This document shows positions 27,000-30,294 of a DNA stretch of 30,294 nucleotides, in pieces. The position numbers and the translations under genes were made by a program. This DNA is from Branchiostoma floridae. Lineage: Eukaryota; Chordata; Leptocardii; Amphioxiformes; Branchiostomatidae. Positions within the stretch are counted from its first letter, which is position 1; each line of letters opens with the position of its first letter. The stretch is from positions 1,639,323-1,669,616 of the forward strand of contig NC_049994.1 in NCBI RefSeq assembly GCF_000003815.2, in the 5' to 3' direction. Below the pieces are notes generated by a model, which had not been told where the DNA came from, did not search any database, and was given only the letters and a program-made list of their open reading frames with translations.

Positions 27000-29900
27000 G
27001 GATTAGGATTTACCGGAAGCCAGACAAGGATACCGACAGATAGGTTTGCAGAGAGGTAGGAAGGCAGGCTTGTAGACAGATAGAGAGGTAGACAGACGAA
27101 GAGGAAGCGAGTCTAGGATACAGCCTGACAGGGCTGCAGACAAATACACATTTGTAGAGGGATAGACAGACAAGCTTGCAGACAGAGAGAGAGTCAAAGA
27201 GGAAGCCAGGTATTGTTGCAAATAGGCAGAAAAGCAGACTGGCTTGCAGACAGATAGGTAGACAAAGTGGAAGCCAGACAATGATACAGACAGACAGGCT
27301 TGCTGACAGATAGGAAGACAAAGAGGAAGTCAGACAAGGATAAATATTAGACAGGGTTCAGACAGACAAAGAGGCATACAGGCAGGCTTGCAGACATATA
27401 GAGAGGTAGACTGAGACAGAGAAAGCCACACAGGTTTGGAGACAGACAGAGATGCAGGCTTGCAGACAGATGGAGAGGTAGACAGACAAACGGGAAGCCA
27501 GACAAGGATACAGACTGACAGCGTTGCCGACAGATAGAGAGGCAGACAAACAGGGTTAAAGACTGATAGGTAGACAGACAAAGAGGAAGCCAGACAAGAA
27601 TAAAAACAAGGTTACAGACAGAGAGGTAGACAGGCATGTTTACAGACAGAGTTTAGAGACAGACAAAGAGGAAGCTAGACAGGGTTGCAGGCAGATAGGT
27701 AGACAGGCAAAAAGGAAGCCATGCAGGGTTTCAGACAGACAGAGAGGCAGACAGACAAGGTTACAGACAGAAGGAGAGGAAGACAGACAAAGTGGAAGTC
27801 AGACAAGGATACAGAAAGACAGGGTTGCAGACAGACTGGTAGTTAGACAAATTGGAAGCCAGACAGTGTTGCTGACAGACAGAAAGCCAGACAGGCAGGC
27901 TTGCAGACAGATAGAGAGGTAGACAGACAAAGAGAAAGCCAGACAAGGATACAGACAGACAGCTGGGTTGCAGACAGAGAGGTAGACAGACAAATCCCAA
28001 TTGTCTGTTACCTCTCTGTCTGTACCCCTGTTTGTATCCTTCTCTGGCTTTCTCTTTGTCTGTCTACCACTCTGTCTGCAACCCTGGCTGTCTGTATCCT
28101 TGTCTGGTCTGTATCCTCTAAATCTGCCTGCAGACCTGCCTGTCTGGCTTTCTGTCTGTCTGCAACACCGTCTAGCTTCCTTTTCGTCCGTCTACCTATC
28201 TGTCTGTCTGCCTGCAACGCTGCCTGTTTGTATCCTTGGCTCAGACAGTGTTGCAGACAGACAGAGAGGAAAACAGACAGGCTTTCAGACAGATAGGTGG
28301 ACAAAGTGGAAGCCAGACAAGGATACATACCGTCAGGGTTGCAGGCAGACAGGCAGACACACAAATGGGAAGCCAAGCAAGAATACAGACAGACGGGGTT
28401 GCAGACAGACACAGAGGCAGACAGGCAGGCTTGTAGACAGATAAAGAGGTAGACAGACAAAGAGGAAGCCAGACAAGGATACAGGCAGAAAGAGAGGCAG
28501 ACAGGCTTGCATACAGATATTGAGGTAAACAGAAAAAAGGATACCAGACAAGCATATAAATAGACATACTTGCAGACAGAGAGGTAAACAGACTAAGAGG
28601 AAACCAAACAGCGTTGCAGACGGACAGAGAGGCAGAGAGACAGGTTTGCAGACGCATTGAGAGGTAGACGGACAAAGAGGAAGCCAGACACTAAGACAGG
28701 GTTGTAGACAGACAGCGTTGCAGACAGATAGACAAGTAGACAGACAAAGAGGAAGCCAGACAAGGATACAAACAGACAGGGTTGCAGACAGAGAGTTGGA
28801 CAGACAAAGATGAAGCCAGACAAAGATTCAGTCAGACAAGGTTGTAGACAGACAGAGAGGCACACGGGCAAGCTCGAGACAGATAGAGAAGTAGACAAGC
28901 AAAGAGGCAGCCAGACAAGGATACAAACAGACAGGGTTGCAGACAGAGTGGTAGACGGATAAAAAGGAAGGTAGACAAAAATACAGACATACAGGATTGC
29001 ATACAGACGTACAGGCAGACAGGCATGCTAGCAGACAGATAGGGAGGTAGACAGACAAAGAGGACTCTAGACAAGGATACAGACATACAGGATTGCAGAC
29101 AGACATAGAGGCAGACAGGAAGGCTTGCAGATAGAAATAGAGGTAAACAGAGGAGGAAGCCAAACAAGGATAGAGAAATACAGGGTTGCAGACAGACAGA
29201 GAGGCGGATAGACAGGCTTGCAGACAGATAGAGAGGTAGACAGACACATATGAAGCAAGACAAGGATACAGACTGACAGGCTTGCAGACAAAAAGGTAGC
29301 AGATGAAGAGGAGGCCAGACAGCGTTGCAGACAGACAGATAGCCAGACAGACAGGCTTGCGCACAGATAGAGATAGAGACAAAGAGGAAGACAGACAATG
29401 ACAGACAGACAGAAAGGCTGACAGACAGGTTGCAGACAGATTTGTGAGGTAGAGAGACAAAGATCTTAAGAGAAAGCCAGACAGGCAGACAGGGTTGCAG
29501 ACAGACAGATAGGCAGACAAACAGACGTGTAGAAAGATATACAGGTAGACAGACAAATAGGAAGCCAGAAAAGGATACATACTGACAGGGTTGCAGACAG
29601 AGAAGAAACAGACAAAGAGGAAGCCAGACAGCATTGCAGACGGACAGAGGCAGATAGGCAGGCTTGTAGACAGATGGAGACGTACACAGACAAAGAGGAA
29701 GACAGAGAAGGATACAGACATACAGAGTTGCAGACAGAGAGGTAGACAGACAAAGAGAAAGCCAGACAAGGATACAGACAGACAGGGTTGCAGACAGACA
29801 GAGAGGCAGACATGCAGGCTTTTATAGACAGATAGCGATGTAGATAGACAAAGAGAAAGCCAGACAGCGTTGCAGACAGACAGAGAGGCTGACCGGCTGG

Positions 29901-30294
29901 CTTGCAGACAGATAAAGAGATAGACAGACAAAGAGGAAACCGGACAATTTTATAGACAAACAGAGAGCCAGACAGGCACGATTACAGACAAAAAGAGAGG
30001 TAGACAATTACATGACCAGACAAGGTACAGACTGACAGGGTTAAAGACAGAGAGGTAGACAGACAGAGATAAAGCCAGACAATATACAGACGGACACGGT
30101 TGCAGACAGACAGAGAGGCACACAGGCAGGCTTGCAGACAGATAGGTAGACAGACAAAGTGGAAGCAAGAAAGGGATTCAGACAGACTGAGAGGCAGACA
30201 GACAAGCTTGCATACAGATAAAAAGCTAGACAGACAAAGAGGAAGCCAGACAGGTATACAGACAGACAGGGTACAGACAGACAGAAAGGATACA
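27000..30294 (+). repeat. Large GACA-based minisatellite, 96/60-bp monomers
   Basis: The array runs to the window end. Its idealised long monomer is about 96 bases (GTAGACAGACAAAGAGGAAG, CCAGACAAGGATACAGACAG, ACAGGGTTGCAGACAGACAG, AGAGGCAGACAGGCAGGCTT, GCAGACAGATAGAGAG). A short form lacks the last part and is about 60 bases. Copies are diverged and intermixed. The + strand is purine-rich. Because both lengths are multiples of three and the motif is poor in stops, long Leu/Ser/Cys/Val-rich frames appear on the - strand (28828-29931 is 367 codons, period 32 residues). No evidence supports translation. Confidence 0.95.
27995..28241 (-). repeat. Inverted block inside the minisatellite
   Basis: From about 28000 to 28240 the same monomers appear as complement (TTGTCTGTTACCTCTCTGTC and onward to TTTGTATCCTTGGC), after which the + orientation resumes. 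The left junction is a small palindrome: ACAGACAA at 27987-27994, a 6-base spacer, then TTGTCTGT at 28001-28008. Confidence 0.9.

Noticed and set aside
28828-29931. 367-codon Leu/Ser/Cys/Val-rich frame on the minus strand
   Set aside because: It is the complement of the GACA-type minisatellite. The repeat is poor in stops in several frames, and similar frames occur throughout the array. There is no start context, domain or splice evidence.
27000-30294. CRISPR array
   Set aside because: Repeats are contiguous and degenerate with no unique spacers, and the genome is eukaryotic.

Overview
The window looks like animal nuclear DNA, most likely amphioxus (Branchiostoma) or a close invertebrate chordate. 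The reasons are spliced genes with GT-AG introns, arrays of C2H2 zinc fingers in the amphioxus style (alternating CGECGYRTA and [11 protein letters not shown] fingers), a membrane collagen/C-type lectin gene, and dense nested repeats: LINE relics, hAT-type elements, foldback elements and satellites. A run of 100 N at 25297-25396 is an assembly gap. The species is inferred from sequence style, not from a search.

Only one gene looks intact. It lies on the + strand at 6737-11437 and has seven coding exons, all joined in phase 1, giving a predicted 478-residue type II membrane protein. The order is a cytoplasmic tail containing a duplicated exon with a tyrosine motif, one transmembrane helix, a short stalk, a Gly-X-Y collagen domain and a C-terminal C-type lectin domain. 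Its introns are full of transposable elements: a minisatellite and a LINE copy in intron 1, a piece of a hAT element in intron 2, and a complete 663-bp hAT-like element with a LINE nested inside it in intron 3.

Two related zinc-finger arrays (12944-13581 and 18121-20635) are broken. The second carries a 1386-bp foldback element whose 8-bp target duplication identifies the exact insertion point. A second element of the same design (15230-16332) interrupts a short open frame that sits behind an array of TGACG motifs and a CCAAT box.

Layout: 1-850, SINE-like and CCAAT-bearing repeats; 851-2049, dead L1-like LINE; 2658-3288, possible two-exon gene fragment on the - strand; 3474-3626, microsatellite; 4636-6150, LINE relic on the - strand; 6737-11437, lectin gene; 12944-13581, zinc-finger relic 1; 14754-16720, dispersed repeats, regulatory-like array, foldback element 1 and a hairpin; 17539-20635, zinc-finger gene 2 with foldback element 2; 20707-20938, a 232-bp palindrome; 21500-22213, LINE fragment; 23458-25296, a tandem duplication running into a 163-bp satellite and the gap; 25565-26115, LINE 3' end; 27000-30294, a 96/60-bp minisatellite with an internal inversion that runs off the window.

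No genes here clearly work together as a pathway. The main themes are an immune-type lectin receptor assembled from symmetric exons, and foldback transposons that have repeatedly hit coding sequence.
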